A stretch of 64,000 nucleotides of DNA from an uncultured Acetobacteraceae bacterium (lineage in GTDB: Bacteria > Pseudomonadota > Alphaproteobacteria > Acetobacterales > Acetobacteraceae): contig CAITUP010000113.1 in the NCBI GenBank assembly GCA_903895595.1, positions 17,417 through 81,416 of the forward strand. The letters run 5' to 3'. Position 1 is the first letter of the stretch, and every line of letters starts with the position of its first letter. Shown here one piece after another: positions 17,309-26,555 of the stretch. Below the pieces are notes generated by a model. The model was not told the DNA's origin and ran no database searches. It saw only the letters and a program-made list of their open reading frames with translations. Both the position numbers and the translations under genes were made by a program.

Positions 17309-17394
17309 CAAGCCGTGTTTCCAAAACGTGAAACGCGCAAGCCACGGCATCTCCGGGGCCAGACCCGGACCTCCGTAACGGAACATACGCACAC

Positions 17395-19131
17395 ATGGCA
17401 TTATCCGCCGCCGCCCGGGCCGCAGCGCCCGCGCAAGACCATTTCATGGGCGAAGACTTCGCCTCTCTGCTCGATGAGACCCTCGGCAAAGACAGCGGCT
17501 TCGAAGGGTCGGTCGTCACCGGCCGCATCGTCCGCCTGACCGACGACTACGCTGTCGTCGATGTCGGCCTGAAATCCGAAGGCCGCGTCGCCCTGAAGGA
17601 ATTCGGCCCGCCCGGTTCCGTTCCCGATGTGAAGCCCGGCGACACTGTCGAGCTGTATGTCGAGCGCTACGAAGACCGCGATGGCGCCATCGTCCTGTCG
17701 CGCGAAAAGGCCCGCCGGGAAGAAGCCTGGACCAACCTGGAAAAAGCGTTCGAAGCGCAGCAGCGCGTCAACGGCACGATCTACGGCCGGGTCAAGGGCG
17801 GCTTCACCGTCGACCTCGGCGGCGCCGTGGCCTTCCTGCCGGGTTCGCAGGTCGATATCCGCCCCGTGCGCGACGTCGGCCCGCTGATGGGCATGCCGCA
17901 GCCGTTCCAGATCCTGAAAATGGACCGCGCCCGTGGCAACATCGTGGTGTCGCGCCGCGCCGTGCTGGAAGAAACCCGCGCCGAACAGCGCAGCGAGCTG
18001 ATCCAGGGCCTGAAAGAGGGTCAAATCCTCGACGGCGTGGTCAAGAACATCACCGATTACGGTGCGTTCGTGGACCTCGGCGGCGTCGACGGCCTGCTGC
18101 ATGTCACCGATATCGCGTGGCGCCGCATCAACCACCCCAGCGAGGCCCTGGTCATCGGCCAGCCCGTCAAGGTGCAGGTCATCCGCTTCAACGCCGACAC
18201 CCAGCGCATCAGCCTGGGCATGAAGCAGCTGGAATCCGATCCGTGGGAAGGCGTCGCCGCCAAATACCCGCCGGGCGCCCGCTACTCCGGCCGCGTCACC
18301 AACATCACCGACTACGGCGCCTTCGTGGAGCTGGAACCCGGTGTCGAAGGCCTGGTGCACGTGTCCGAAATGTCCTGGACCAAGAAGAACGTCCATCCCG
18401 GCAAGATCGTCGCCACTTCCCAGGAAGTCGACGTCATGGTCCTGGATGTCGACAGCTCCAAGCGCCGCATTTCGCTCGGCCTTAAGCAGGTCCAGCGCAA
18501 TCCGTGGGAAGAGTTCGTCGAGTTGCATCCGATCGGCAGCACCGTTGAAGGCGAAATCCGCAACATCACGGAATTCGGCCTGTTCGTCGGCCTGTCCGCC
18601 GACATCGACGGCATGGTCCACATGTCCGATCTGTCGTGGGACGACGCTGGCGAAACCGCGATGGCGGCCTACGAAAAAGGCCAGATCGTGCAGGCCAAGG
18701 TGCTCGACGTCGATGTGGAGAAGGAACGCATCAGCCTGGGCGTCAAGCAGCTCCGCGAAGACCCGGCCGCCTCGGTCCTCGGTTCCGTCCACAAGGGCGA
18801 TATCGTGACCTGCGTCGTGTCCGCGATCCAGACGAACGGCATCGAAGTGAAGGTCAACGACGTGCTGACCGGCTTCATCCGCCGCGCCGAACTGGCCCGC
18901 GACAAGGCCGATCAACGCCCCGATCGCTTCGCCGTCGGCGAGAAGGTCGATGCGAAGATCACCGCCGTGGATCGCGCCGCCCGCAAGCTGACGCTGACCA
19001 TCAAGGGCAAGGAAGTCGAGGAAGAGAAGCAGGCGATGCAGGAATTCGGTTCGTCCGACTCCGGCGCTTCACTGGGCGACATCCTTGGCGCGGCGATCCG
19101 TCGCCGCAACCAGGCTCAGGATGTCGGCTAA
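17395..19131 (+). CDS. rpsA: 30S ribosomal protein S1
   Basis: A 578-residue protein with six S1 RNA-binding repeats. Each later repeat carries a version of ITDYGAFVDLGGVDGLLH or ITEFGLFVGLSADIDGMVH, followed by RISLGMKQL-type endings. S1 binds mRNA on the small subunit and helps start translation of weak-Shine-Dalgarno messages. Length matches alphaproteobacterial S1. The start ATG 17395 has no strong Shine-Dalgarno sequence, as is common for rpsA. It is followed after 16 bases by sppA. Confidence 0.97.
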   Translation: MALSAAARAAAPAQDHFMGEDFASLLDETLGKDSGFEGSVVTGRIVRLTDDYAVVDVGLKSEGRVALKEFGPPGSVPDVKPGDTVELYVERYEDRDGAIVLSREKARREEAWTNLEKAFEAQQRVNGTIYGRVKGGFTVDLGGAVAFLPGSQVDIRPVRDVGPLMGMPQPFQILKMDRARGNIVVSRRAVLEETRAEQRSELIQGLKEGQILDGVVKNITDYGAFVDLGGVDGLLHVTDIAWRRINHPSEALVIGQPVKVQVIRFNADTQRISLGMKQLESDPWEGVAAKYPPGARYSGRVTNITDYGAFVELEPGVEGLVHVSEMSWTKKNVHPGKIVATSQEVDVMVLDVDSSKRRISLGLKQVQRNPWEEFVELHPIGSTVEGEIRNITEFGLFVGLSADIDGMVHMSDLSWDDAGETAMAAYEKGQIVQAKVLDVDVEKERISLGVKQLREDPAASVLGSVHKGDIVTCVVSAIQTNGIEVKVNDVLTGFIRRAELARDKADQRPDRFAVGEKVDAKITAVDRAARKLTLTIKGKEVEEEKQAMQEFGSSDSGASLGDILGAAIRRRNQAQDVG

Positions 19132-19147
19132 ACGGACCGGGGGCTGA

Positions 19148-20074
19148 ATGGCCCTCGAAACCGACCTGCTGTTGGACAGGCGGCGCCTCAAGCGCCGCCT
19201 CGTCTTTTGGCGGAGCTTTTCTGTCCTGGCGGTCGCGCTGGCGGTGTTCGTATCCGTCCGCGATGGCGGCGCATTGCCCTCCGGCCCGCATGTCGCCCGC
19301 CTGACCGTCACCGGCATCATCGCCGAAGACCGTAAACTGACCGAGGCGATCGACCGGCTCGCGACCGACAATGCGGTCAAGGCACTGATCGTCGCCATCG
19401 ACAGCCCCGGCGGCACCGTCTCCGGCGGCGAAAGCCTGCACAACGCCATTGCGCGGGTGCAGGGCAAGAAACCCGTCGTCGCGGTGATGCGCGGGGTCGC
19501 GGCGTCCGCCGGCTATATGATCGCCGTTCCCGCCGATCGCATCTTCGCCCGCGAATCCACCCTGACCGGCTCCATCGGGGTATTGCTGGAAACCGGCGAG
19601 CTGTCCGGCCTGTTGGAAAAAATCGGCATCGGGTCGGAGACCATCGTGTCCGGTCCCCTCAAGGACCAACCCAGCCTGACCCATCCGCTTTCGCCCGAGG
19701 GCCGGACGGTGCTGCGCGGGCTGGTGCAGGATATGTACGACCAGTTCGTCGGCATGGTCGCGACCGGCCGCCACATGGAACCGGATCAGGTCCGCAAACT
19801 GGGCGACGGCCGCGCCTACACCGGCCGGCAAGCCCTGAAACTCGGCCTGATCGACCAGATCGGGGAGGAGCGCGATGCGCGAGCGTGGCTGGCCTCCGAA
19901 CGGAAAATCTCCGCCGACCTGCCATCGGAAGATGTCACGACTTCCGGCCTGGTTGGCCGCACCCTGAGCAGCAGTCTCGGCCCCCTGTTCGACGGCCTGT
20001 GGAAAACGGTTGTTTCCCAAAGTGTTAGGCTTGACGGGGCGTGGGCGGTCTGGCAGCGTTCGGTAGACCGATAA
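19148..20074 (+). CDS. sppA: signal peptide peptidase SppA
   Basis: A 308-residue membrane-anchored serine protease that digests cleaved signal peptides. An N-terminal membrane helix (about 21-38) is followed by one S49 peptidase domain. The nucleophile is the serine in [10 protein letters not shown] and the catalytic lysine-region motif is [25 protein letters not shown] is the oxyanion-region hallmark. This is the short, single-domain form. The start follows GGGGGCTGA. ihfB follows after 11 bases. Confidence 0.93.
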   Translation: MALETDLLLDRRRLKRRLVFWRSFSVLAVALAVFVSVRDGGALPSGPHVARLTVTGIIAEDRKLTEAIDRLATDNAVKALIVAIDSPGGTVSGGESLHNAIARVQGKKPVVAVMRGVAASAGYMIAVPADRIFARESTLTGSIGVLLETGELSGLLEKIGIGSETIVSGPLKDQPSLTHPLSPEGRTVLRGLVQDMYDQFVGMVATGRHMEPDQVRKLGDGRAYTGRQALKLGLIDQIGEERDARAWLASERKISADLPSEDVTTSGLVGRTLSSSLGPLFDGLWKTVVSQSVRLDGAWAVWQRSVDR

Positions 20075-20085
20075 AGGGGCAGGCT

Positions 20086-20394
20086 GTGACGAAATCCGAA
20101 CTTATCGCGGCCCTCGCGGCGGATAACCCCCATCTGCGCGGCGCGGATGTGGAGGTCATCGTCGCAACCATCTTCGACCAGATTACCGACGCGTTGTCGC
20201 GCGGCGAACGGGTGGAACTGCGCGGCTTCGGCGCCTTCACCATCAAGCATCGCGACGCCCGCACCGGCCGCAACCCGCGCACCGGGGAAGCCGTGCCGGT
20301 GGACGAAAAATCCGTGCCCTTCTTCAAGGCTGGCAAGGAATTGCGGGAACGCGTCAATGCCGGCAAACCGGCCCGCGGCCGGTCCCGAGCGTAG
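20086..20394 (+). CDS. ihfB: integration host factor subunit beta
   Basis: A 102-residue HU/IHF-family DNA-bending protein. Visible hallmarks are the N-terminal [26 protein letters not shown] and the DNA-intercalating arm [12 protein letters not shown], with the proline at its tip, ending [18 protein letters not shown] 20086 is chosen because AAAGGGGC lies just upstream and the family starts here; the frame extends 15 codons further up, overlapping sppA. The partner IHF alpha is not in the window. Position between sppA and lapA matches other alphaproteobacteria. Confidence 0.93.
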   Translation: MTKSELIAALAADNPHLRGADVEVIVATIFDQITDALSRGERVELRGFGAFTIKHRDARTGRNPRTGEAVPVDEKSVPFFKAGKELRERVNAGKPARGRSRA

Positions 20395-20409
20395 CTGCGG
20401 CGCGCGGCT

Positions 20410-20724
20410 ATGCGCACGCTCCGGCTGATTGTCACGGTTTTGGTCTTGCTGCTGCTGGCTCTGTTCGCGGGGTCCAACCGCGCGCCCGTGACGCTGCGGC
20501 TGTGGCCCACCGACTATACGGCGACCCTGCCGCTGTCGCTTGCGATCCTCGGCGCCGCGCTGCTGGCCTTCTTGGCGGGTGGGATGTTCGTCTGGATCGG
20601 CACCCTCGCCCGCCGCCGGCAGCTGCGGCGGCTGGAGGAAACCGTCCGCCTGCTGGAAGACCGCCTGAACGCCATGAAGGCGCAGCAGACGGAGGTTCCG
20701 GCACTATCCCCTCCCGCCGCATAG
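20410..20724 (+). CDS. lapA: LapA-domain (DUF1049) membrane protein
   Basis: A 104-residue inner-membrane protein with two hydrophobic helices (about 5-22 and 38-62) separated by the family segment [12 protein letters not shown] basic, coiled-coil-like C-terminal helix ([19 protein letters not shown]) follows. In enterobacteria LapA works with LapB in control of lipopolysaccharide synthesis; no lapB is seen here. It sits between ihfB and pyrF, spaced 15 and 7 bases, as part of the core operon. Confidence 0.85.
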   Translation: MRTLRLIVTVLVLLLLALFAGSNRAPVTLRLWPTDYTATLPLSLAILGAALLAFLAGGMFVWIGTLARRRQLRRLEETVRLLEDRLNAMKAQQTEVPALSPPAA

Positions 20725-20731
20725 GCTCGCC

Positions 20732-21421
20732 ATGCCCGCCGAAAAACTGATTGTCGCGCTCGACACCACCGATTTGACACGCGCCCAGGCCTGGGCGGCG
20801 GCGACCGCGCCGCATGTTGGGCTGTTTAAGCTGGGGTTGGAGTTCTTTCTGGCCAACGGGGCCGCCGGCATAAGGGCCATCGCGGGGCGTCCGGTGTTTC
20901 TTGACCTGAAGCTGCACGATATTCCGAACACGGTGGCGGGCGGGGTGCGCGCGGTGCTGGACCTGCGTCCTGCCATGCTGACAATCCATGCCGCTGGTGG
21001 CGCCGCGATGATCGAGGCGGCTCGGCAAGCCGCCGAAACGGCTGGGGCGGAGCGGCCGATGATTCTGGCGGTGACGGTCCTGACCAGCCTGGATGCGGCG
21101 GCTTTGGCGGCGACCGGAGTCGCGGCGTCCCCCGCCGATCAGGTGCTGCGTTTGGCGCGTCTGGCCCTGTCCGCCGGAGCGGATGCGCTGGTGTGCAGCC
21201 CGTTGGAGGTCGCGATGCTGCGCGATGCCCTGGGCGCCGGCGTGAAACTGATCGTGCCCGGCATCCGCCCCGCCGGTGCCGCCGCTGGCGATCAGGCCCG
21301 CACCATGACCCCGGCCGAAGCCGTCGCGGCGGGTGCGAGCTGGATCGTCGTCGGACGCCCGATCACCGGGGCCGCCGATCCCGCCGCCGCTGCCGCCGCG
21401 ATTGCCGGCTCCTTCCCGTGA
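20732..21421 (+). CDS. pyrF: orotidine 5'-phosphate decarboxylase
   Basis: A 229-residue TIM-barrel enzyme converting OMP to UMP. The active-site signature [13 protein letters not shown] contains the Asp-x-Lys-x-x-Asp triad. [10 protein letters not shown] at the N-terminus and IVPGIRPAG and WIVVGRPIT in the phosphate-binding region complete the fold. Length is normal. Its stop overlaps the trpF start by 4 bases (GTGA). Confidence 0.97.
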   Translation: MPAEKLIVALDTTDLTRAQAWAAATAPHVGLFKLGLEFFLANGAAGIRAIAGRPVFLDLKLHDIPNTVAGGVRAVLDLRPAMLTIHAAGGAAMIEAARQAAETAGAERPMILAVTVLTSLDAAALAATGVAASPADQVLRLARLALSAGADALVCSPLEVAMLRDALGAGVKLIVPGIRPAGAAAGDQARTMTPAEAVAAGASWIVVGRPITGAADPAAAAAAIAGSFP

Positions 21422-22065
21422 TCCGGGTCAAAATCTGCGGCATCAACGACGCGGCGTCCTTCGACACCGTGGTGGAGGCCGGTGCCGATTGGGTGGGCTT
21501 CGTGTTCTTCCCGCCGTCCCCCCGTTACGTGACGCCGTCTCAGGCCGCGGCGTTATCGGCACGGGCTACCGGAGGGCCGGCGCGCGTGGGTCTGTTCGTC
21601 GACCCGACCGAGGATGCCATCGCCGCCGTACTGGCTGAAATGCACCTGGATGTGTTGCAGCTGTATGGCCGTATCCCCGACATCGCATCCCTGCGCGCCC
21701 GTTTCGGGCTGCCCGTCTGGCGCGCGGTGGGGGTCGAGACCGAGGCCGACCTCCCGTCAGATAACCGCGGGGCCGACTGGCTGCTGCTGGAGGCCAAGCC
21801 GCCAAAGGACGCGACCCGTCCGGGCGGCAACGCAGTCAGCTTCGACTGGTCGCTGTTGGCTGGCTGGCAAGCGCCGTGCCCCTGGATGTTGGCGGGCGGC
21901 CTAACCCCGTACAACGTGGGAGAAGCCGTGCGCGCGACCGGTGCCTCGGCGGTCGATGTCTCCTCCGGCGTGGAACGGGCGCGCGGGGTCAAGGACACCG
22001 CGCTGATCCGAGCGTTTATCGCCAACGCGCGCGGCGCCTTGTTGACGCCGGTCAATGCGCCCTGA
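21418..22065 (+). CDS. trpF: phosphoribosylanthranilate isomerase
   Basis: A 215-residue TIM-barrel enzyme of tryptophan synthesis. [10 protein letters not shown] is the classic N-terminal signature with the catalytic cysteine; [25 protein letters not shown] and the terminal [14 protein letters not shown] follow. The GTG start at 21418 overlaps the pyrF stop. In many alphaproteobacteria trpB and trpA come next; here gap follows after 49 bases, so the later tryptophan genes must lie elsewhere. Confidence 0.96.
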   Translation: MIRVKICGINDAASFDTVVEAGADWVGFVFFPPSPRYVTPSQAAALSARATGGPARVGLFVDPTEDAIAAVLAEMHLDVLQLYGRIPDIASLRARFGLPVWRAVGVETEADLPSDNRGADWLLLEAKPPKDATRPGGNAVSFDWSLLAGWQAPCPWMLAGGLTPYNVGEAVRATGASAVDVSSGVERARGVKDTALIRAFIANARGALLTPVNAP

Positions 22066-22114
22066 GGGGTGATCGTGGTCCTGTCTTCCTCGGTACCTCC
22101 AGGAGACAGCGACG

Positions 22115-23125
22115 ATGACCACAATCGGAATCAACGGCTTCGGCCGCATCGGCCGGCTGGTTTTGCGCGCGATCGCGGAGACCGGACGCGACGACCTTGT
22201 ACCGATCGCCATCAACGACCTCGGCAGCGTCGAGGCCAATGCCCATCTGTTGCGCTATGACAGCGTGCATGGCCGCTTCCCCGGCGAGGTGCTGGTGGAG
22301 GGCGACACGATGACCCTGCACTGCCACGGCCGCACCTACGGCCCGATCGAGGTTTCGGCGGAACGGGATCCGGCGAAGGTGCCGTTCCAGGGTGTGGATG
22401 TGGCAATGGAGTGCACCGGGCGGTTCGCGACGAAAGCCGCGGCCTCCGCGCTGCTGATCGCCGGGGCGCGGCAGGTGCTGGTATCGGCGCCGGCCGAGGG
22501 CGCGGATGCCACCGTCGTCTACGGTGTGAACGAGAAGACGATAACCCGCGACATGACGGTGGTATCCAACGCGTCGTGCACCACCAATTGCCTCGCGCCG
22601 ATGGTCATGGTGCTGAACGACGCGTTCGGCATCGAACGCGGCCACATGCTGACGATCCATTCCTATACCGGCGATCAGCGCACCATCGACACGCTGCACA
22701 AAGACCTGCATCGCGCCCGAGCGGCCGCGGTCTCGATGATTCCCACCAGCACCGGTGCCGCTCGGTCGATGGGGCTGGTCATCCCGGCGATGAAGGGGAA
22801 GCTGGACGGGGCCGCCATCCGGGTGCCAACGCCGAACGTGTCCCTGGTGTCGTTGGATGTCGTGCTGAAAACGCCCGCGACCAAGCAGCAGATCAACGAC
22901 GCGATGAAGGCCGCGAGCGTGGGGAAACTGCGGGGGATTATGGATTACAATACCGAACCGCTGGTCAGCGTGGATTTCAACCACACCGCCGTGTCCTGCA
23001 CGTTCGATGCCGCGCAGACCGCGGTCGTGGACCAGGGGCTGGCGCACGTGGTCGGTTGGTACGACAACGAGTGGGGCTTTTCGTGCCGGATGCTGGATAC
23101 GGCGGCGTTGATGGGGCGGCTATAG
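22115..23125 (+). CDS. gap: glyceraldehyde-3-phosphate dehydrogenase, type I
   Basis: A 336-residue NAD(P)-dependent glycolytic/gluconeogenic enzyme. GINGFGRIGRLVLRA binds the nucleotide. SNASCTTNCLAP holds the catalytic cysteine, and HSYTGDQ contains the catalytic histidine region; WYDNEWGFSCRM is the usual C-terminal segment. The start follows AGGAG with a good spacer. It is convergent with the binding-protein gene, only 6 bases apart. Erythrose-4-phosphate dehydrogenase is a close paralogue, but gap is the simpler call. Confidence 0.93.
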   Translation: MTTIGINGFGRIGRLVLRAIAETGRDDLVPIAINDLGSVEANAHLLRYDSVHGRFPGEVLVEGDTMTLHCHGRTYGPIEVSAERDPAKVPFQGVDVAMECTGRFATKAAASALLIAGARQVLVSAPAEGADATVVYGVNEKTITRDMTVVSNASCTTNCLAPMVMVLNDAFGIERGHMLTIHSYTGDQRTIDTLHKDLHRARAAAVSMIPTSTGAARSMGLVIPAMKGKLDGAAIRVPTPNVSLVSLDVVLKTPATKQQINDAMKAASVGKLRGIMDYNTEPLVSVDFNHTAVSCTFDAAQTAVVDQGLAHVVGWYDNEWGFSCRMLDTAALMGRL

Positions 23126-23131
23126 ACCGCT

Positions 23132-24715
23132 CTACCCTTTTTTCTTGATGTTCCAGAAGATGACGTGCTCCGGCACGTCCAGCACACCCTCCAGACTGTC
23201 GCGCCACACCGCCGGCGACAGGTATTGCCCATAGGGGATCGCCAGCCCGATCTCCATCGCGTGCCGCTGGATCTCCACCGCCAGCACCTTCGCCTTCACC
23301 GGGTCGGACTCCTTCAGCCACGCCAGCCGCATCTTCTCGTGATCGGCATCGCAGGGCCAACCCGGAAACGCCTTGTCGCAATTGGCCGGCGCCTGGATGG
23401 AGAACGCGGGGTTCGCGCTCGCCACCTGCCCGCCGGTCGTTAGGAAGATATGCCAGCCGTTCGGCGCCGGACCGCGAATGGTGCGGCGCGCGGTGATCGT
23501 TGCCCATTCCACTGTCTGCAAATCGACGTTGACGCCGGCTTTGCGCATGGCCTCGGCCAGCACCAAAGTGGCGTTGTGCTGCATCACCTGATCGGTGGCA
23601 TCCATAATGATGATAGGCTCGCCTTTGTACCCGGCGGCCGTCATCATATCCATGCCGCGTTTCAGCCGCACCGGCTCGGGGTCCTTGGACAGCAGCAGTT
23701 CCGTCCCCGCCTCCGATCCCATCTCCGACCCGCACATCATCAGCGCGCCGCAAACCTGCCCATCCTTCAGGTTGCCCATGACGGCCATGATCATGTCCGG
23801 CTGATGCACGAAATTCTGGATGGCGACGCGGATGCCCTGCTTGTCCATGGGCGGGTTGGTCCAGTTCAGCCGCATCTGCCCCTGGATGCCCAACGGCCAG
23901 AGCGAATGGACGACCAGCCCCTTGGTCGCTCGCAGATCGGCGACCAGATCGAACGGCGCGAACTGGATGAAATCGACCTCTCCGGTTTTCAGCGCGGCGG
24001 TCTGGGTGGTGGGGTCGGTGATGTTCAGCCACTCCACCCGGTCGAGATACACGACTTTCCCGCCGGAGATGCTGGACGGCGGTTCGGGGCGCGGCTTGTA
24101 GCCGGGGTTCTTGACGTAGATGACCTTGCTGCCCGCCACCCATTCGTCGCGCTTGAAGATGAAGGGGCCGGAGCCGGTGGGATCGGTCAGTTGCTTGCTG
24201 GCCGGCAGCCCATCGATGGCGCGCGCGGGGAAGATGAAGGTCGGCACGGCCGATGGCTTGCCCAGCGCGTAGATCAACTGCGGGAACGGCTCCTTCAGCT
24301 TGATCGCGAAGCCGTTGTCGCCGTCGGCTTCCAGCGCGGCGAGGGCCTCGGCGATATATTGACCGGCGGAATCCACCAGCATCCAGCGTTTCAGGGAGGC
24401 GATCACATCCGTGGGCGTGACCGGTGCACCGTCGGAGAAGCGCAACCCGTCCCGCAGCTTGAACCGGTATGTCAGCTTGTCGGGGCTGACACTCCAGGTA
24501 TCGACCATCTGCGGGCGGGAGATGCCTTTTTCATCCGTCCCGAACAGCGTGTCGTAGACCATGTAGGCATGGATGCGGGTCTGCGGCGCGATGGTCCACA
24601 GCGGATCGAGGCTGCGCAGATCGCCGTTCATAACCGCGCGCAGGGTGGATTGGCCGAACGCGGGCGCGGTTAGCGCGAAAAGTGCGGCGCACAGCGCGGT
24701 TCTTAAGGCGTTCAT
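23132..24715 (-). CDS. ABC transporter substrate-binding protein, family 5 (orphan)
   Basis: A 527-residue periplasmic binding protein of the dipeptide/oligopeptide/nickel family. A signal peptide (about residues 1-21, ending PAFGQS) is followed by LRAVMNGDLRSLDPLW, RFSDGAPVTPTDVIAS and GSGPFIF, all standard for the family. It starts after GGGAGGA. No permease or ATPase gene is nearby, so it is an orphan receptor; a hairpin-like segment lies over its leader. Ligand unknown. Confidence 0.88.
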   Translation of the reverse strand: MNALRTALCAALFALTAPAFGQSTLRAVMNGDLRSLDPLWTIAPQTRIHAYMVYDTLFGTDEKGISRPQMVDTWSVSPDKLTYRFKLRDGLRFSDGAPVTPTDVIASLKRWMLVDSAGQYIAEALAALEADGDNGFAIKLKEPFPQLIYALGKPSAVPTFIFPARAIDGLPASKQLTDPTGSGPFIFKRDEWVAGSKVIYVKNPGYKPRPEPPSSISGGKVVYLDRVEWLNITDPTTQTAALKTGEVDFIQFAPFDLVADLRATKGLVVHSLWPLGIQGQMRLNWTNPPMDKQGIRVAIQNFVHQPDMIMAVMGNLKDGQVCGALMMCGSEMGSEAGTELLLSKDPEPVRLKRGMDMMTAAGYKGEPIIIMDATDQVMQHNATLVLAEAMRKAGVNVDLQTVEWATITARRTIRGPAPNGWHIFLTTGGQVASANPAFSIQAPANCDKAFPGWPCDADHEKMRLAWLKESDPVKAKVLAVEIQRHAMEIGLAIPYGQYLSPAVWRDSLEGVLDVPEHVIFWNIKKKG

Positions 24716-24785
24716 TTTGTCCTCCCGTTTGTATTGCGGGGAGGATGCGGCGATTATCGGCGAGGGCGCAAGCGGGGCAGGGGGT

Positions 24786-26555
24786 TCACCGACGGCCGAA
24801 CAGTTTCTCGATTTCCAGCTTCGACAGTTTCAAAAATGTCGGTCGCCCATGGCTGCATGTCGCGGCGCGCGGTGTTGCCTCCATCTGCCGCAGCAGTGAG
24901 TCCATTTCCGCCACGTTCAGCCGCCGCCCGGCTCGGATGCTGCCATGGCAAGCCAGCCGGGAAATCACCGCGTCCAGGCGCGACGACAAGGCGGTGGTTT
25001 CCTCCATTTCCTCCAGTTCGTCGGCGAGATCGCGCAGCAACGGCCCCGGTTCCGGCGCCCCCAAAGCCGCCGGCAGCGCCCGCACCAGGATGGCGCCCGG
25101 TCCGAAAGCCTCGATTTCCAGCCCGAGCTGCCCGAGTTCTTCCGTCCGCGCCAACAGGCGGGATGCATCGGCGATGGGCAGATCGACCACCGCGGGCAGC
25201 AGCAGCGGCTGCGTCCGCACCCCGCCATCCAGCATCTGGGTGCGGATCGATTCATGCATCAGGCGCTCGTGCGCGGCGTGTTGATCCACCAGCACCAGTG
25301 AGTCATCGGCGGCGACGGCGATCACATAGGTATCCAGCACCTGCGCCACCGGCGCCCCGAGCGGATGCGGCGATCGTGTCTCGGGGACCGAAATCATGCG
25401 TGCGTAGGGTTCGGCATGGAGCGGCAGCTGCGCCTCGGCGAGCCCGCCCATGAACGGCAAAGGCTCCGGCAATGGCAAAGCCGCAATCCCGCCCCGCGCC
25501 TGCGGACGCGGCGACCACAAATGCAGCGACGGCCGATGCTGCATCAGCGCGGGCGCCGGCATGTCGGTGCCCGCGCCGCCCGCCAGCAGCCGTCCGATCG
25601 CCCCGATCACCAGCCCGCGCACCGCCGCCGAATCGCGAAACCGCAGCTCGGTTTTCGCCGGATGCACGTTGACGTCGAGTTCTTCGGCCGGCAGATCGAG
25701 ATACAGCGCCACGATGGGATGCCGGCCGTTTTCCAGCACGGCGCGGTAGGCCACGCGGATCGCGCTTTTCAACGTCGGATCGATCACCGGTCGCCCGTTT
25801 ACCACCAGACTCTGCGCACCGGCCGTGGCTCGGTTGACGGCCGGGGAGCAGACGAAGCCGGTCAGGTGCATATCCCCGCGCTCGGCATCCACCGGGATCA
25901 TCGCCGCCGTCGCGTCGGCCCCGAGCAGAGCAGCGACCCGGGCTGCGCGATCCTGGGCAGGGAGATCGAAGGCGACGCGGCCTTCGCTTTCCAGCCGAAA
26001 CGCGACATGGGGTGCCGCGAAGGCCAGCCGGCGGACGGCGGCCTCGGCATGGTCGCCCTCGGTGCGCGGTATTTTCAGGAATTTCCGGCGAGCCGGGGTG
26101 GCATAGAACAGATCGCTGACCACCACCCGCGTGCCGGGCGCGCCTGAGGCCGGGGTAGGTTCCGACACCCGCCCGCCTTCGACGGAAATGCTGCTGGCGT
26201 GGTCCTGGTCGCGCGGGCGGGAGGTAATGTGCAGCCGCGCGGCGGCGCCGATGGATGGCAGGGCTTCTCCTCGGAAGCCGAGGGTGGAGATCCGCACCAA
26301 CATGTCGTCGGTCAGCTTCGACGTCGCATGCCGCAATACCGCCAGCGCGAGATCGGGCGCCGCCATGCCGATGCCGTCGTCGGTGACTTCCATGCGGTCG
26401 ATGCCGCCGCCTTGCAGCGTGACGGTTACGCGGGTCGCGCCGGCATCCAACGCATTTTCGACCAGTTCTTTGACCGCCGCCGCCGGCCGTTCGATGACCT
26501 CGCCGGCCGCGATGCGGTTGACGGTGGCTTCCGACAGAATGCGGATCGCGGTCAT
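24786..26555 (-). CDS. mutL: DNA mismatch repair protein MutL
   Basis: A 589-residue mismatch repair protein. The GHKL ATPase motifs are clear: ELVENALDAGAT, DDGIGM, TLGFRGEALPSI and GTRVVV. The C-terminal region has VDQHAAHERLMHE, matching the DQHA-x2-E-x4-E endonuclease motif, and ACHGSIRAGRRL. This predicts a nicking MutL, as in organisms without MutH. The start ATG 26555 overlaps the pgi stop by 4 bases (ATGA), so it is translated from the pgi transcript. Confidence 0.96.
   Translation of the reverse strand: MTAIRILSEATVNRIAAGEVIERPAAAVKELVENALDAGATRVTVTLQGGGIDRMEVTDDGIGMAAPDLALAVLRHATSKLTDDMLVRISTLGFRGEALPSIGAAARLHITSRPRDQDHASSISVEGGRVSEPTPASGAPGTRVVVSDLFYATPARRKFLKIPRTEGDHAEAAVRRLAFAAPHVAFRLESEGRVAFDLPAQDRAARVAALLGADATAAMIPVDAERGDMHLTGFVCSPAVNRATAGAQSLVVNGRPVIDPTLKSAIRVAYRAVLENGRHPIVALYLDLPAEELDVNVHPAKTELRFRDSAAVRGLVIGAIGRLLAGGAGTDMPAPALMQHRPSLHLWSPRPQARGGIAALPLPEPLPFMGGLAEAQLPLHAEPYARMISVPETRSPHPLGAPVAQVLDTYVIAVAADDSLVLVDQHAAHERLMHESIRTQMLDGGVRTQPLLLPAVVDLPIADASRLLARTEELGQLGLEIEAFGPGAILVRALPAALGAPEPGPLLRDLADELEEMEETTALSSRLDAVISRLACHGSIRAGRRLNVAEMDSLLRQMEATPRAATCSHGRPTFLKLSKLEIEKLFGRR

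Noticed and set aside
17401..18915. 504-codon minus-strand frame opposite rpsA
   Set aside because: Antisense shadow of the S1 repeats, with repetitive Asp/His/Leu composition from the reversed repeats.
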